From Qipengyuania profundimaris (lineage in GTDB: Bacteria; Pseudomonadota; Alphaproteobacteria; Sphingomonadales; Sphingomonadaceae), in assembly GCF_030717945.1 (NCBI RefSeq), contig NZ_JAVAIM010000001.1, positions 1,549,131 through 1,613,130 of the forward strand: DNA of 64,000 nucleotides. The letters are read 5' to 3'. Below are positions 16,800 to 26,434 of the stretch, piece by piece (the first letter of the stretch is position 1; every line of letters starts with the position of its first letter). Position numbers and translations under genes: made by a program. A model generated the notes under the pieces. It ran no database searches, was not told the DNA's origin, and saw nothing but the letters and a program-made list of their open reading frames with translations.

Positions 16800-17518
16800 G
16801 CGCTCTCGTTTCCGACACCGCGATGCTGATGGCCGCCGGGCTCGGCAAGCGGATGCGCCCGCTGACGGCCACGACGCCAAAACCCTTGGTGCGGGTGGCG
16901 GGAAAGCCGTTGATCGACCGCGCGCTCGACCGGATCGAGGATGCGGGGATCGAGAAGGCGCTGGTCAATGTCCACTATCTCGCCGATGCGATCGAGGCGC
17001 ATGTCGGACCGCGCAAGGCTCCGGCGATCAGCTTCTCCGACGAGCGCGACCAGTTGCTTGAGACCGGCGGCGGCATGGTCAAGGCACAGGCTGCCGGTCA
17101 GCTGCCCGACCCGTTTTTCGCCTGCAATGCCGACAGCATCTGGCTCGACGGTCCGCGCAATGCTTTCGCCGAGCTTTCCGCGCGCTGGGACCCGGAGCGG
17201 ATGGACGCGTTACTGCTGGTCGTCAGCCACGTCCGGGCCTTCAATTTCGACGGCACGGGCGATTTTTACATGGATGCCGCCGGGCGCTTGACCCGTAAGC
17301 AGCCGGAACGGATCGCGCCGTTCATCTACACCGGCATCCAGGTCGTGTCGCATCGGCTGCTCCGCGATGCGCCCGAGGGCAAGTTCTCGACCAATATCCT
17401 GTGGGACCGCGCGATCGGGGAAGGGCGCCTCTTCGGCCTCGCCTTCACCGGCGAATGGTACGAAGTCGGCACGCCGCAACACATCGCGCCGACCGAGGAA
17501 GCGTTGCGGGGTGGCTGA
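16796..17518 (+). CDS. murU: N-acetylmuramate alpha-1-phosphate uridylyltransferase MurU
   Basis: The 240-aa nucleotidyltransferase starts with the sugar-phosphate nucleotidyltransferase signature MLMAAGLGKRMRPLT at residues 10-24, then TPKPLVRVAGKPLID. FACNADSIW near residue 105 contains the metal-binding Asp. Together with AmgK it would convert recycled MurNAc to UDP-MurNAc. The start is GTG at 16796, inside the amgK stop. It overlaps addB by 8 bases. A general glucose-1-phosphate-type transferase is the alternative, but the partner gene argues for MurU. Confidence 0.87.
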   Translation: MSALVSDTAMLMAAGLGKRMRPLTATTPKPLVRVAGKPLIDRALDRIEDAGIEKALVNVHYLADAIEAHVGPRKAPAISFSDERDQLLETGGGMVKAQAAGQLPDPFFACNADSIWLDGPRNAFAELSARWDPERMDALLLVVSHVRAFNFDGTGDFYMDAAGRLTRKQPERIAPFIYTGIQVVSHRLLRDAPEGKFSTNILWDRAIGEGRLFGLAFTGEWYEVGTPQHIAPTEEALRGG

Positions 17519-20516
17519 GCGCCCCGAGCCCAGCATCTATTCCATCGCCGCCCACCGCGGGTTTGCCGACGCCCTCGTGGCCGGCCTCGTGCCGCGCTAT
17601 CGCGAGCCGGACTTCGGCCTTGCGCGTCTGACGCTGTTGCTCCCGAGCAGCCGCGCGCGCCGCACGATCTCTGAGGCCTTCATCCGCCACGCGGGTGCGG
17701 CTGGCGAGAGCGGACTGCTGATGCCGCGCATGGCGATTATCGGCGATCTCGACCTCGACGAGACGCTCGGACCGTTGCTCGATCCTCTCGGCGCGAGCGA
17801 CATTCCCCCTGCGATCGATCCGCAGCGGCGGCTGTTCCGGTTGGCGCAGCTGATCGGCGAGGAGCTCGGCGAGAAGGCACCGGGCGGCGCGGGTCTGTTG
17901 CGTCTTGCGCGTGAGGCTGCATCGACCATGGACCGTCTGCTGGTCGAAGGCGTCGGGCCGGAGGAACTGGTCGGCGACCAAGTGCTTGACCTGTTCGGCT
18001 CGCTCGCCTCGCATTGGCAGGACAGTCTTCGTCTTTTCGCGACCGTACAAGCCAAGTGGCTCGCCGAACTGGACGCGCTGAGCATGCTCGACCAGGCCGC
18101 GCGGAGGAACCGGCTGTTCGATCATGCAGCTGCGTTATGGCGCAGGGAGCCGCCCGCCACGCCGGTGATTGCCGCAGGTGTGACCAGCGCAGCCCCGTCG
18201 CTCGCGAACCTTCTGCGCGTCATCGCCCATATGCCGCAGGGGGCAGTCATCCTTCCCGATTTCGATCTGACGATGGCTCAGGCGACCTGGGACGAATTGG
18301 GCAGGGCTGGCGCCGCGCCCGAGCCGGGCGACACGCCGTTCGCGAAGGATGACGCGGTCACTCACCCGCAATATCACCTCAAGCTCCTGCTCAATCGCAT
18401 GGCGATCCGGCGCGAGGAGGTACAGCCTTGGTACCGCAAGGGCATGACCGCCGCTCCGCCGGAGCGCAGCCATGCGATCGGCTCGCTGTTCCTGCCCCCG
18501 GAGGCCAGCAAGAGCTGGATCGACCTTCCGGCGGAAAAGCGGCGCCTTTCGGGTGTGCGTCTGATGACGACAGCCAATCCGGAAGAAGAAGCGCAGGCGA
18601 TCGCGCTGCTGGTTCGCGAGGCAGTCGAGCAGCCTGAGCAGCGCGTAGCGGTCGTGACGATGGATCGCGGGTTGGCACGCCGGGTGGTCCATCATCTGGA
18701 ACGATGGAATATAGTCGCCGACGATTCCGCGGGACGTCCGCTGTCGGCGACTGCGGCCGGCAGACTGCTGCTGGTGCTCGCTGAAGTGATGGCGGAGGAT
18801 GCCGCGCCGGTTCCGCTGATGGCGCTGCTCGGCCATCCGCTGGTTCGCGGCGATATGGAGCGTGGAACATGGCTGCGACAGCTGCGCCGGGTCGAGCGCG
18901 AACTGCGCGGACCGCGCATGATCGGCGGTCTCGAGCCGGTGCGCAGGATTGTCGCGAAGCTTGCAGACAGCCACCCCCAGGCTGCCGAATGGTTTGTGCA
19001 GGTCGAGGCGATTCTCGTCCCCTTGCTGGACCTGCCGGATGAGGCGCCGCTCGCCGATCTGCTCGACGCGTTGGTGCTCGCCGGAGAAGCGCTTTGCGGC
19101 GAGGCTCTATGGGCGCGCGAAGACGGCCGTTCGCTCGCACAATTCGTCGAGGATCTGCGGGCCAATGCGCGCGAAGTGAAGTTCACGCTGGCGCGCAAGG
19201 AAGCGTCCGTCGCCCTTCGCGATGCGATGGAGCAGGTCGCGGTGCGCCCACCCTATGGCGGCCATGCCCGCGTGCAGGTATTCGGCCTGCTCGAAAGTCG
19301 CATGAACCGCGCGGATCTCGTCATCTGCGGAGGCCTAAACGAAGGTAGCTGGCCGCCTCGGGGTAGCGTGGACTCGCTGCTGGCACCGCCCTTGCTCCGC
19401 AGACTCGGCGTTCCCGGAGGCGACTTCCGGCTCGGCCTGTCCGCACACGATCTCGCCGGGGCTCTCGGCGCACCGCAAGTTGTGCTGAGTCGGGCCGAGC
19501 GTGACGAAAGCGGCCCGACCATCCCTTCGCGCTTCCTCCTACGGGTCGAAGCGTTGCTCGGCAGCCTCGCGGAGAATCATCGGGAACGTCGGATGGTGGA
19601 ACTAGCGCGGGCGATGGGTCGGGCAAGGCCGATGGAGCCACACTCGCGGCCCGCGCCGACACCGACTGCGGAGCAGCGCGATGTCGACATCTCGGCCACC
19701 GCGCTCGACCGGCTGCTCGGCGATCCGTACCAGTTCTATGCGCAGAAAATACTGCAATTGAGCGACCTCGACGCGCTCGATGCAGAACCCGGGCCGCTGT
19801 GGCAGGGCAACGCCGCGCACTTGATCCTCCAGCGCTGGCACGAAGCCCGCGAGAGCGACCCGTGTGCTCTTCTGGCCCCGATCATGGACAGTGTGCTGGA
19901 TGAGGAAGGGGCCGACCCGGTGACGCGCGGGCTGTGGCAACCGCGGCTCGAAGCGGCTCTGCGCTGGATCGAGGAGCAGGTCGATGGTGTGCCCGAGCGC
20001 AAGGTGTTGGCCGTCGAGAAGAAGGGCGCGATGATCTACGACAATGTCCGCGTCCATGGCCGGGCGGACCGGATCGACAGGCTGCCCGATGGCGGCCTCG
20101 CCATCGTCGATTACAAGACCGGCTCACCGCCCAGCGCTGCCATGGTCGAGCAGGGCTTCGCGCTACAACTCGGTATCCTCGGCCTGATTGCGGAACGCGG
20201 CGGATTCGACGGCCTTGCGGGCGATCCGGAGAGTTACGAATACTGGTCGCTGGGCAGGGCTAAGGGCGAGAACGCGCATGGGTTCGGCTATGTCGAAGTG
20301 CCGCTGAAGGTGGGCAACAAGCGCAGCGGTGTGACGCCAGAGGAGTTCCTGCCGCTGACCGCTGCCAAGCTGTCCGAAGCGATTGCGCGCTTCGTCAAGG
20401 GCTCCGATCCCTTCACGGCGCGCGAGAACCCCAACTATCCAGCCTACGATACTTACGACCAGCTGATGCGCCTCGACGAGTGGATCGCGACGCAGGACGG
20501 GGAGGGCGCGGCGTGA
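17511..20516 (+). CDS. addB: double-strand break repair nuclease subunit AddB
   Basis: This protein of 1,001 aa is the AddB subunit of the AddAB helicase-nuclease, which resects DNA ends for RecA in bacteria lacking RecBCD. It has an inactive-helicase-like core including RVQVFGLLESR and CGGLNEGSWPP near residue 600, and a C-terminal PD-(D/E)XK nuclease with Asp867 in IVDYKTG. The start is GTG at 17511, 8 bases inside murU, giving the N-terminus MAERPEPSIYS; the longer frame only overlaps murU further. It overlaps addA by 4 bases (GTGA). Confidence 0.93.
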   Translation: MAERPEPSIYSIAAHRGFADALVAGLVPRYREPDFGLARLTLLLPSSRARRTISEAFIRHAGAAGESGLLMPRMAIIGDLDLDETLGPLLDPLGASDIPPAIDPQRRLFRLAQLIGEELGEKAPGGAGLLRLAREAASTMDRLLVEGVGPEELVGDQVLDLFGSLASHWQDSLRLFATVQAKWLAELDALSMLDQAARRNRLFDHAAALWRREPPATPVIAAGVTSAAPSLANLLRVIAHMPQGAVILPDFDLTMAQATWDELGRAGAAPEPGDTPFAKDDAVTHPQYHLKLLLNRMAIRREEVQPWYRKGMTAAPPERSHAIGSLFLPPEASKSWIDLPAEKRRLSGVRLMTTANPEEEAQAIALLVREAVEQPEQRVAVVTMDRGLARRVVHHLERWNIVADDSAGRPLSATAAGRLLLVLAEVMAEDAAPVPLMALLGHPLVRGDMERGTWLRQLRRVERELRGPRMIGGLEPVRRIVAKLADSHPQAAEWFVQVEAILVPLLDLPDEAPLADLLDALVLAGEALCGEALWAREDGRSLAQFVEDLRANAREVKFTLARKEASVALRDAMEQVAVRPPYGGHARVQVFGLLESRMNRADLVICGGLNEGSWPPRGSVDSLLAPPLLRRLGVPGGDFRLGLSAHDLAGALGAPQVVLSRAERDESGPTIPSRFLLRVEALLGSLAENHRERRMVELARAMGRARPMEPHSRPAPTPTAEQRDVDISATALDRLLGDPYQFYAQKILQLSDLDALDAEPGPLWQGNAAHLILQRWHEARESDPCALLAPIMDSVLDEEGADPVTRGLWQPRLEAALRWIEEQVDGVPERKVLAVEKKGAMIYDNVRVHGRADRIDRLPDGGLAIVDYKTGSPPSAAMVEQGFALQLGILGLIAERGGFDGLAGDPESYEYWSLGRAKGENAHGFGYVEVPLKVGNKRSGVTPEEFLPLTAAKLSEAIARFVKGSDPFTARENPNYPAYDTYDQLMRLDEWIATQDGEGAA

Positions 20517-23500
20517 GCGGCATTGTCTATCCCCTCCAGGGTAAGCAACGCCCGGCGGTCGAGCCGCAAGACAGCGTCTGGCTCTCGGCCAGCGCGGGCA
20601 CCGGCAAAACGCAGGTCCTCTCCGCGCGCGTGCTTCGCCTGCTGCTGGAGCCGGGAGCGGACCCCTCCCAAATATTATGTCTGACCTTCACCAAGGCTGG
20701 CGCGGCGGAGATGGCGGTGCGCGTCAATTCGGTGCTGGCGCGCTGGGTGCGGATGGACGCGGTCAGGCTTGCCGAGGAGCTGGGCTATCTGGGCGCTCCG
20801 ATCGATCCCGAGACCCAGTCACGCGCCCGTGCGCTGTTTGCGCGCGTGCTCGATTGTCCCGGCGGCGGGCTGCGGATCGATACGATCCATGCCTTTGCGC
20901 AATATCTGCTGGCGGCCTTTCCCGGCGAGGCGGGACTCTTGCCGGGATCGCGCCCGATGGAAGACCGCGAGCGCGACTTGCTGAGCCGCGAGGTTCTGCA
21001 CGACCTGCTGCAGGAGGGCGATGCCCGCATTCTCGAGGCGGTAGGCGAGATGAGCCGACGCAAGGGGCCCGATGCCGTGCGCGGATGGTTGATGCGCTGC
21101 GCACGTCACATGGACTTGTGGGAAGGACAGGCAAGCTGGCAGCCCCCGATGCAGCCCCGCATCCGCCAGCTGCTCGGCATACCGAGCGATGCCGACGAAA
21201 AATGGGTCGCGGACGCCTGCTCGGACGATGCTTTTCCTGTTGAAGACTTGCTCGCCTGCAGCAGAGCCAATGCGGAATGGGGAACGGCGACGGGGCTTAA
21301 AAACGCGGACTTCGCCGCATCATGGTTGGCGGCCGGTCCGGAACAACGACTCGCGACCATCGATGGCTTTTTCGGCACCCTCCTGACGAAGAAGGGTGAG
21401 CCGAGCAGGCTGTCTAACCTCGAGAAGATCGATTCGGCCTACCCGGGGCTGATCGCCAGCGTTGTCGATGGCGTCCGGCTGGTTAGCGAACGCAAGGCGC
21501 TGCTCGATCTTGCAGGGTTTCTCGCGCCGCAGCTCGAAGCGGGCCGGGCCTTTGCGCTCAGATGGCAGGAGGCCAAGCAGCGCGAGGGGCTGGTCGATTT
21601 CGACGATCTGATTGCGCGCGCTGCCGAGCTTCTCTCGCGTAGCGATATGGCGGACTGGATCCGCTACAAGCTCGACCGCAGTTTCGACCATATTCTCGTC
21701 GACGAAGCGCAGGACACCAACAGCGCGCAATGGGCGATAATCAAGGCGCTGACCGACGACTATTTCTCCGGCGAAGGCGCGCGCGGCAACGCGGTGCGGA
21801 CGATCTTCACCGTGGGCGACTACAAGCAGGCGATCTTCGGTTTCCAGGGCACCAGCCCGGAGAATTTCCGCAGCGCACGCGACTGGTTTCGCGACCGCAT
21901 GGATGCGACGGCCGATGCCGCCGAGGCCCTGCGTGACGCGCCGCGCCCGCGGCGGCTCGAGGAATACGGGCTGGAACGCAGTTATCGCACCAATGCCGTG
22001 GTGCTCGATTTCGTCGACCGCGCGATCGATGCGATCGGCTATGACGGCCTCGGTCTCGATCGAAGGGACGAGCCACATGTCGGCAGCGACAAGCCCGGGC
22101 TGGTGACGCTGTGGAAAGACGTGCGTGTCGCCGAAGATGCCATGGAGGATGCTGACGGCGGCAATGGCTGGCTCGCCCGCCACGACCGCATGATGGCGGA
22201 CAAGATCGCGCGACAGGTCAGGCAATGGCTGGACGAGGAAGGACCGGGCTTCACCCTATCCAAGGGCGAGCCGCGCCGCGCCACGGCAGGCGACATCATG
22301 ATCCTCGTCCAGAAACGTCGTGAGCTTGCCGCGTTGATCGTGGCGCGCCTTTATCGCCATGGAGTGCCGGTGGCGGGCGTCGACCGTCTGCGCCTGGGCA
22401 ACCCGCTCGCGGTCAAGGATCTGATGGCCGCGATCCGGTTCGCCGCGCAGCCGCTCGACGATCTGACGTTTGCCTCGCTGCTGGTGTCGCCGCTGATCGG
22501 CTGGTCGCAGGAGGACCTGCTGGAGCACGGCTTTCGGCCACCTCAGATGCGCCTGTGGGAGCATCTGCGCGAGAGCGAGGCGCCGCTGGTGCGAATAACT
22601 GTCGCGTCCCTGCGCGAAATCCTGCGCCGCGCCGACTACGACAGCCCGCAGCAATTGCTCCACTGGATTCTCGTCGGACCGATGGATGGCCGCCGCAAGC
22701 TGGTCGCGAGGCTTGGCCGCGAGGCGAACGATCCGATCGACGAATTGCTCAACGCAGCGAATGCCTACGCCAGCGCGCATGTTGCGAGCCTGCAGGGCTT
22801 CATCCGCTGGTTCGATGCGGGAGACGGCGAGTTGAAGCGCGAAGCGAGCGAGGGCGGAGACCAGGTGCGGGTGATGACCGTGCACGGCTCGAAGGGGCTA
22901 CAGGCACCGATCGTGATACTCGCAGATGCGGCCATTCGCCCCGATGGCGCAGGAGAGCTGGCGCTGGAGGACCGTCCGCTTGGTGCAGACGATGCTCGCG
23001 CCGTTCCGCTGCCCGGGCTTACCAAAGACGAAAAGGTCGGGCCGGTCGCCGATATCGATGCGGCGGAAACGGCCAAGGCGATGCAGGAGCATTGGCGGCT
23101 GCTCTATGTCGCGATGACCCGCGCGGAGGAGGCGCTGTTCATCGGCGGATCGCTCGGCCCGCGCGATGCGAAGAACGGGCCGCATGAGGATAGCTGGTAT
23201 GCGCGGCTGCGCGACCTGTTCGATGCGGACGAGGGGCTGGAAGACGAGATCTGGGGCGCACGGTGGGAGATCGGGGCGCTGGGGCCATCGGTGCCGGTGA
23301 GTGCCGAAGTCGCGACAAACGCCATCCCGCAGCTACCGGCGTGGGCGACAACTCCGGTCGGCCCGGAACCGCGGCCGCCACGGCCCCTCTCGCCATCGGG
23401 CCTCGGCGAAGTGGAGGGCAGCGATCCGCCGCTGCCGCCCGATCATGCGGCACAAGCGGCGCGCCGAGGCACGCTGATCCACGCGTTGTTGGAGCGGATG

Positions 23501-23992
23501 CCGCAGGTCGCGCCCGACCAGCGCGCCGATCGTGCACGCGAATGGCTCGCACGGCAGGGCGGCGACTTTGACGCAGAAGCGCGCGAAGAAATGCTGGGTC
23601 GGGCGATGGCGGTGCTCGATCACCCCGACTTCGGCGCGATCTTCGGGCCCGAAGCGCTGGCCGAAATACCGTTGGCCGCGACGGTAGAAGGGCAGGTCGT
23701 CATGGGCGTGGCCGACCGGCTGCTGGTGACGGCCGACACCGTGACGGTCGTCGATTTCAAGACCGCGCGGCGGCCGCCTTCTGACCTCCATGACGTGCCC
23801 GACAGCACGATGCGCCAGATGGCGGCATACATCGCGGCGTTGGAGGTGATCTACCCGGGCCGCACAGTCGAAGCCGCCATACTCTATACCCAGACGCCGC
23901 AGCTGATCGCCTTGCCGCCCGCGCGCCTCGATGCCTACAAGGGCGCGTTTGCAGCGCGGCAGGAAAGCTTTGCCCTGCCATCCGTTGAGTAA
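20513..23992 (+). CDS. addA: double-strand break repair helicase-nuclease AddA
   Basis: The 1,159-aa protein is a UvrD-type superfamily 1 helicase fused to a C-terminal nuclease. Walker A is GTGKT at residues 29-33, Walker B and helicase motif II is DEAQDT at 397-402, and motif VMTVHGSKGLQAPIVIL lies near residue 790. The C-terminal nuclease carries VVDFKTAR with Asp near residue 1081. With AddB it unwinds and degrades broken DNA ends until a regulatory Chi-like sequence. The GTG start overlaps the addB stop. The end of the gene is 53 bases before trxA. Confidence 0.95.
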   Translation: MSGIVYPLQGKQRPAVEPQDSVWLSASAGTGKTQVLSARVLRLLLEPGADPSQILCLTFTKAGAAEMAVRVNSVLARWVRMDAVRLAEELGYLGAPIDPETQSRARALFARVLDCPGGGLRIDTIHAFAQYLLAAFPGEAGLLPGSRPMEDRERDLLSREVLHDLLQEGDARILEAVGEMSRRKGPDAVRGWLMRCARHMDLWEGQASWQPPMQPRIRQLLGIPSDADEKWVADACSDDAFPVEDLLACSRANAEWGTATGLKNADFAASWLAAGPEQRLATIDGFFGTLLTKKGEPSRLSNLEKIDSAYPGLIASVVDGVRLVSERKALLDLAGFLAPQLEAGRAFALRWQEAKQREGLVDFDDLIARAAELLSRSDMADWIRYKLDRSFDHILVDEAQDTNSAQWAIIKALTDDYFSGEGARGNAVRTIFTVGDYKQAIFGFQGTSPENFRSARDWFRDRMDATADAAEALRDAPRPRRLEEYGLERSYRTNAVVLDFVDRAIDAIGYDGLGLDRRDEPHVGSDKPGLVTLWKDVRVAEDAMEDADGGNGWLARHDRMMADKIARQVRQWLDEEGPGFTLSKGEPRRATAGDIMILVQKRRELAALIVARLYRHGVPVAGVDRLRLGNPLAVKDLMAAIRFAAQPLDDLTFASLLVSPLIGWSQEDLLEHGFRPPQMRLWEHLRESEAPLVRITVASLREILRRADYDSPQQLLHWILVGPMDGRRKLVARLGREANDPIDELLNAANAYASAHVASLQGFIRWFDAGDGELKREASEGGDQVRVMTVHGSKGLQAPIVILADAAIRPDGAGELALEDRPLGADDARAVPLPGLTKDEKVGPVADIDAAETAKAMQEHWRLLYVAMTRAEEALFIGGSLGPRDAKNGPHEDSWYARLRDLFDADEGLEDEIWGARWEIGALGPSVPVSAEVATNAIPQLPAWATTPVGPEPRPPRPLSPSGLGEVEGSDPPLPPDHAAQAARRGTLIHALLERMPQVAPDQRADRAREWLARQGGDFDAEAREEMLGRAMAVLDHPDFGAIFGPEALAEIPLAATVEGQVVMGVADRLLVTADTVTVVDFKTARRPPSDLHDVPDSTMRQMAAYIAALEVIYPGRTVEAAILYTQTPQLIALPPARLDAYKGAFAARQESFALPSVE

Positions 23993-24045
23993 TCGATGCC
24001 CGCCCCCAAATGGGCTCGCGACAAAGAATTTCAGGAGATACCCCC

Positions 24046-24366
24046 ATGGCCACCACCGCCGTAACCGACGCCAGCTTCAAGTCCGACGTGCTGGAAAGCG
24101 ACAAGCCTGTGCTGGTCGATTTCTGGGCCGACTGGTGTGGCCCGTGCAAGATGATCGCACCCGCGCTCGAAGAACTGAGCGAGGAACTGGGCGACAAGGT
24201 CACCATCGCCAAGATGGACATCATGGAAAACCCGGAAGTGCCGGGCGGCATGGGCGTCCAGTCGATCCCCTATCTCGTGCTGTTCAAGAACGGCGAGCCG
24301 GCGGCGCACATGCGCGGTGCAGCGCCCAAGGGCCAGCTCAAGCAGTGGCTCGAAGGCGAGCTCTAA
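24046..24366 (+). CDS. trxA: thioredoxin
   Basis: The 106-aa protein has the canonical active site WCGPC with Cys31 and Cys34, preceded by VLVDFWADW, and a cis-Pro loop QSIPYLVLF. It serves as general cytoplasmic disulfide reductant. The ATG at 24046 has AGGAG at 24033-24037. It follows addA by 53 bases and may be read from the same transcript or its own promoter. Its stop codon overlaps the stop of the convergent inositol-monophosphatase-like gene by 3 bases. Confidence 0.97.
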   Translation: MATTAVTDASFKSDVLESDKPVLVDFWADWCGPCKMIAPALEELSEELGDKVTIAKMDIMENPEVPGGMGVQSIPYLVLFKNGEPAAHMRGAAPKGQLKQWLEGEL

Positions 24367-25172
24367 TCCAGTTTCGCATAGCGTTCGGCCAGCTCATCCC
24401 ACAGGGCGGGGCTGGCCGCACCCACCAGGCCCGTGCGGCCCACCTCGTCCACGCGATAGGGTGAGCCGTTGGGCCGCGCTGCTTTTCCGCCCGCCTCGTT
24501 GAGCCACAGCGCTCCGGCTGCGTGGTCCCAGGCCAGCGTCCGCTCGAAGATCGACACGTCGTTCACACCTAGTGCCAGCCGCGGATATTGCTCGGCGGCA
24601 CAATAGGGGATGTCGACCAGGTCGTAATGCGGCGCGATATGCGCCTTTGTGGCTTCGCGTCGCGCTTCTTCCATGAAGACGAGCGAGATGGCCGCCACCG
24701 GTCGAGTACCGTCAGTCGATCGCGCCGACACCTTCTGACCATCGATGAAAGCGCCTTTCCCGCGATGGGCGGTGCAGAGGCGGCCTGACAGGCAATCGTA
24801 TATCCACCCGGTATGTGCTTCGCCGCCAGAGGCCATCGCGATCAGGATGCCGAAGGGTGGTCTTCCGGCTGCGAAGTTGCGGGTGCCGTCGATCGGGTCG
24901 ACGATCCAGCAGTCGCCGGACAAACGGTCGAGGACAGTAGGATCGGCATGGGCCGCTTCCTCGCCGACCATGGCCAAGCCGGGAATGATCCGCGACAGGC
25001 CCTCGCTCAGCATAGCCTCGCTTTCGCGGTCGGCAATGGTGACCGGATCGTTGCCGCCCTTGTCCTCGATGTCGCCGTCCGCGAGATTGCGGTAATGCGG
25101 GAGGATAGCCTTCACTGTCGTTTCCCGCAGCAGTCGTTCGACTGCCGAATGCAGAGCGTCGATGTCGCTCAC
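24363..25172 (-). CDS. inositol-monophosphatase-family phosphatase
   Basis: The 269-aa enzyme has the metal-binding motifs of the Mg-dependent, Li-sensitive phosphatase family: Glu71-Glu72 in VGEEAA, WIVDPIDGTRNFAAG at residues 89-103 (Asp92, Asp95), and LAWDHAAGALWL near residue 220. Family members act on inositol phosphates, histidinol phosphate, PAP or fructose bisphosphate; the substrate is not decided here. Because it is coupled to argJ, histidinol-phosphatase or another amino-acid role is possible but unproven. The start is GTG at 25170-25172, overlapping the argJ stop (GTGA); the longer frame would lie inside argJ. Confidence 0.88.
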   Translation of the reverse strand: MSDIDALHSAVERLLRETTVKAILPHYRNLADGDIEDKGGNDPVTIADRESEAMLSEGLSRIIPGLAMVGEEAAHADPTVLDRLSGDCWIVDPIDGTRNFAAGRPPFGILIAMASGGEAHTGWIYDCLSGRLCTAHRGKGAFIDGQKVSARSTDGTRPVAAISLVFMEEARREATKAHIAPHYDLVDIPYCAAEQYPRLALGVNDVSIFERTLAWDHAAGALWLNEAGGKAARPNGSPYRVDEVGRTGLVGAASPALWDELAERYAKLD

Positions 25173-26395
25173 GAGCGATAGTCGGCGTTGATCGAGATGT
25201 ATCCATGCGTCAGGTCGCAGGTCCACACCGCCGCGCAGCCTTCGCCGATGCCGAGGTCGACGTCCATGCGGATTTCCTGTCCGGCGAGATGCTGTGCCAC
25301 CGGTCCCTCCTCGTAATCGGGCAGGGGCTGCCCGTCCTTCGCCGCCCATGTGCCGCCGAAGCCGATGGAAAGCCGGTCGCGATCTGCCGGTTCGCCGGCC
25401 TTGCCCACTGCCATCACGACGCGCCCCCAATTTGCATCGCCGCCCGCAATGGCAGTCTTCACCAGCGGCGAGTTCGCAATCGCGAGACCCACGCGACGCG
25501 CACTTTCATCGCTTTCCGCGCCCGAAACCGCGATCTCGATAAATTTCTGTGCGCCTTCGCCATCCCGCACGACCAGTTGGGCCAGCGTCCGGCAGACCTC
25601 GAGCAGGGCGGCGTAGAAGGCGTCTGCCCCGGCATCGTCCCACCCTGCCAGCGGTGCGTTCCCGGCTTTCCCGGTCGCGAAGGCCAGCACCGTGTCGCTG
25701 GTCGATGTGTCGCCGTCGACGGTGATGCAGGAAAAGGTCGCGGCGTTCGCCTTATCCAGCATTTCCTGCAGGAAGACGGGCTCCACCGCCGCATCTGTGA
25801 AGACGTAGCCGAGCATCGTCGCCATATCGGGCGCGATCATGCCGCTACCCTTGATGATCCCCGCCAGTTCGACCCGCGTTTCGCCCAGGATCGCCGTGGC
25901 AGAGGCGCCCTTTGCAAAGGTGTCGGTCGTGCCGATGGCATCGGTCGCGTTTCGCCAGCCGCAGGGTTGCGCCTCGAGGGCCGCATCGATCCCCGCTCGC
26001 GCCTTGTCCTTCGGCAGCGGCACTCCGATCACTCCGGTCGACGAAACGAATACGTCACTCGGCTCGCAATCGAGCGCGCCGGCGACCTGTGCCATGATCT
26101 GCTCGACCGCTTCGCGCCCGCGAAAGCCGGTGAAGGCATTGGAATTGCCTGCATTTACGACAAGCGCGCGGGCCTGACCAAGCTTTACTTGCTCCCGGCC
26201 CAGTTCGACCTCGCTGGAAGCACACGCGCTCTTGGTAAATAAGCCCGCGACGCTCGTGTCCGGAGCCAGCTCCACCAGCGTCAGATCGCAGCGGTCCCAA
26301 TTCTTGTACCGTGCCCTTGCGACACGCAAAGTCACACCCTCGATGGCGGGCAGCTCGGGAAAGGGAACGGCGAGGGGGGAGCGGGCGAGGTCCAT
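25169..26395 (-). CDS. argJ: bifunctional glutamate N-acetyltransferase / ornithine acetyltransferase
   Basis: The 408-aa ArgJ recycles the acetyl group from N-acetylornithine to glutamate in arginine synthesis. The precursor cleaves itself at Ala192-Thr193 within KGSGMIAPDMATMLG, with Thr193 the nucleophile of the beta chain. FVSSTGVIG near residue 116 and the conserved end GYISINADYRS are typical. The start at ATG 26393-26395 gives MDLARSPLA; the frame is open 12 codons further. It is followed by a coupled phosphatase gene. Confidence 0.96.
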   Translation of the reverse strand: MDLARSPLAVPFPELPAIEGVTLRVARARYKNWDRCDLTLVELAPDTSVAGLFTKSACASSEVELGREQVKLGQARALVVNAGNSNAFTGFRGREAVEQIMAQVAGALDCEPSDVFVSSTGVIGVPLPKDKARAGIDAALEAQPCGWRNATDAIGTTDTFAKGASATAILGETRVELAGIIKGSGMIAPDMATMLGYVFTDAAVEPVFLQEMLDKANAATFSCITVDGDTSTSDTVLAFATGKAGNAPLAGWDDAGADAFYAALLEVCRTLAQLVVRDGEGAQKFIEIAVSGAESDESARRVGLAIANSPLVKTAIAGGDANWGRVVMAVGKAGEPADRDRLSIGFGGTWAAKDGQPLPDYEEGPVAQHLAGQEIRMDVDLGIGEGCAAVWTCDLTHGYISINADYRS

Positions 26396-26434
26396 GCCTC
26401 GCGCGCTACCCCCCGATAATCGCTTTGCCAAGCG

